Source: Hyphomicrobiales bacterium (GTDB lineage: Bacteria; Pseudomonadota; Alphaproteobacteria; JAPOUT01). From it: a stretch of 33,912 nucleotides of DNA. Position numbers and translations under genes: made by a program. The DNA is taken from NCBI GenBank assembly GCA_026708505.1, contig JAPOUU010000090.1:1-33912 (forward strand), read 5' to 3'. A model generated the notes under the pieces. The model made no database searches. It had not been told where the DNA came from and saw nothing but the letters and a program-made list of their open reading frames with translations. Shown here in pieces: positions 33,063-33,912 of this stretch; the first letter of the stretch is position 1; the number at the start of each line of letters is the position of its first letter.

Positions 33063-33912
33063 ATGAACAACCCTCTCTCCAGCATAGCACATCTCAAACT
33101 CTTCGCACTCGGACTCGCCGTTGTCGCGCTTGGCTTTTTTGGAAGCACCGCCGCCTTTGCGCAACAACCGGAACGAGACGATTTTTTTACGGAAGAACAG
33201 GAATATTCCGAAGAAGAATATCTGCGCGAGCTTGAAGAACTTGAAGAGCTCTACAACGAATATCTCGCCGAGGAGTCCAAAAACGAAGTCGCCATTTTCC
33301 CGGAGGATGGTCAATTCGGAAGGAACGTTCCCGACCCCATAAAAGGACAATCTCCCGAAATTTTCATTACTTCGGAGGAGCAGGAGATCCTCGCCGAAAC
33401 CATCCTGACCGAACAGCCCACGCCCGAGGTTGAATTGGCGGAAGAGGAAGCGGACGAAGAGAAGTTGGAAGCTGAACTCGTTGAGGAAATTCTCTCCGCG
33501 CCCGTTGCCGAAGAAGCGGCAACCGAAGAGAAAACGGAAATCGAACTTGTCGAGGAAATCCTCCTCCTCCCCGTTACCGAAGAAGCCGCCGCCAAACCGA
33601 CACAGGAAATTGTTGAAGCAGAGGAGACGGGTATAGAAGAAACCGCTCCCGAAATTGAAAGCGTTGAAACGGTTGTTGAAGAGCCGGCTCCCGAAGCGCC
33701 GGTCGAAACGGCCGCGCCCGTTCTTGAAGAGCCAATCGTCGAAGAGGCGGTTGTTGAAACGGTGCCTGTCGGCGAGGAAGGCGTCGTTGAAATTGTAGAG
33801 GAAGTTCTCCAGGCGCCCGCAACCGAAACTTCCGCCATCGAGTCTCCCGTTGTTGAAGAGGTTGTTATCGAAGAGTCCGTTGCGGAAGCCGCGTCCGAAC
33901 CGGTGCAGGAAA
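33063..33912 (+). CDS. exported Glu/Val-rich repetitive protein, 3' end beyond the window
   Basis: An open frame runs from ATG 33063 to the window end without a stop (283 full codons). The first 33 residues are a signal peptide, MNNPLSSIAHLKLFALGLAVV through FGSTAAFA, cut before QQPERDDFF. The next 90 residues are acidic and Tyr/Leu-rich (EEYLRELEELEELYNEYLAEE). From about residue 120 the chain is dominated by Glu, Val, Ala and Pro with a loose repeat E-L/I-V-E-E-I/V-L-x-x-P-x-x-E: ELVEEILSAPVAEEAATEE, ELVEEILLLPVTEEAAAKP, then EIVEEVLQAPATETSA. Long extended acidic regions of this type occur in periplasm-spanning or surface proteins, but none is identified. No ribosome site is evident. Confidence 0.8.
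   Translation, partial: MNNPLSSIAHLKLFALGLAVVALGFFGSTAAFAQQPERDDFFTEEQEYSEEEYLRELEELEELYNEYLAEESKNEVAIFPEDGQFGRNVPDPIKGQSPEIFITSEEQEILAETILTEQPTPEVELAEEEADEEKLEAELVEEILSAPVAEEAATEEKTEIELVEEILLLPVTEEAAAKPTQEIVEAEETGIEETAPEIESVETVVEEPAPEAPVETAAPVLEEPIVEEAVVETVPVGEEGVVEIVEEVLQAPATETSAIESPVVEEVVIEESVAEAASEPVQE

Overview
The window looks like the replication-origin region of an alphaproteobacterial chromosome. The evidence is the conserved block maf-[oriC]-hemE-hemH-hemJ-rho and the block mnmG-parA-parB with two perfect parS sites beside it. Lineage-typical genes agree with this: a MucR/Ros regulator, an IalB-family secreted protein, a cysteine-free L31, and a CnoX/LON/Trm112 cluster. The genus cannot be named from the sequence. 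No rRNA operon, CRISPR array or insertion sequence was seen.

Layout. Positions 1-3.1 kb are accessory-looking: a KAP-type P-loop NTPase, a long gap holding a strong orphan + strand terminator (possible small RNA), and a radical SAM protein of unknown substrate. A tRNA-Gly(CCC) follows at 3.2 kb, then a short region of roughly 20-bp degenerate repeats. From 8.6 down to 3.4 kb a tightly packed leftward run encodes a pterin dehydratase, an Ntn asparaginase, an IalB-like protein, RlmN, ArgG, MucR and a ThiE-like protein. Positions 8.6-9.65 kb hold a zincin-like metallopeptidase and a HigBA toxin-antitoxin pair. purE-purK, rpmE and an ABC exporter follow. A leftward operon maf-aroE-coaE-dnaQ ends at 13.5 kb.

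The gap at 16.38-16.71 kb has four DnaA-box-like 9-mers, three GANTC sites and an AT-rich tract before hemE, so it is the best oriC candidate. To its right run hemE-hemH-hemJ (the last haem steps), rho and an HD-domain protein. Next come a small AT-rich membrane/coiled-coil gene, mnmE (whose two halves differ in codon style) and a YyaL/DUF255 protein. The strand then reverses for Trm112, LON-domain, CnoX, parB, parA and mnmG, transcribed from mnmG leftward. rsmG, usually between mnmG and parA in this class, is absent: the two genes overlap. Beyond mnmG lie the two parS sites, an orphan HigA-type regulator with a perfect 26-bp palindromic operator, a small secreted protein, a sulfotransferase and the start of a long Glu/Val-rich exported protein that runs off the window.

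Several genes (purE, rpmE, phhB and probably the orphan higA) have a promoter whose -10 hexamer ends 6-7 nt before the start codon. This suggests leaderless transcripts are common here. No clear new multi-gene system was found. The most unusual points are the loss of rsmG from its usual place, the leaderless pattern, the mosaic mnmE with its small upstream gene, the possible small RNAs around the KAP NTPase, and the repetitive acidic exported protein.
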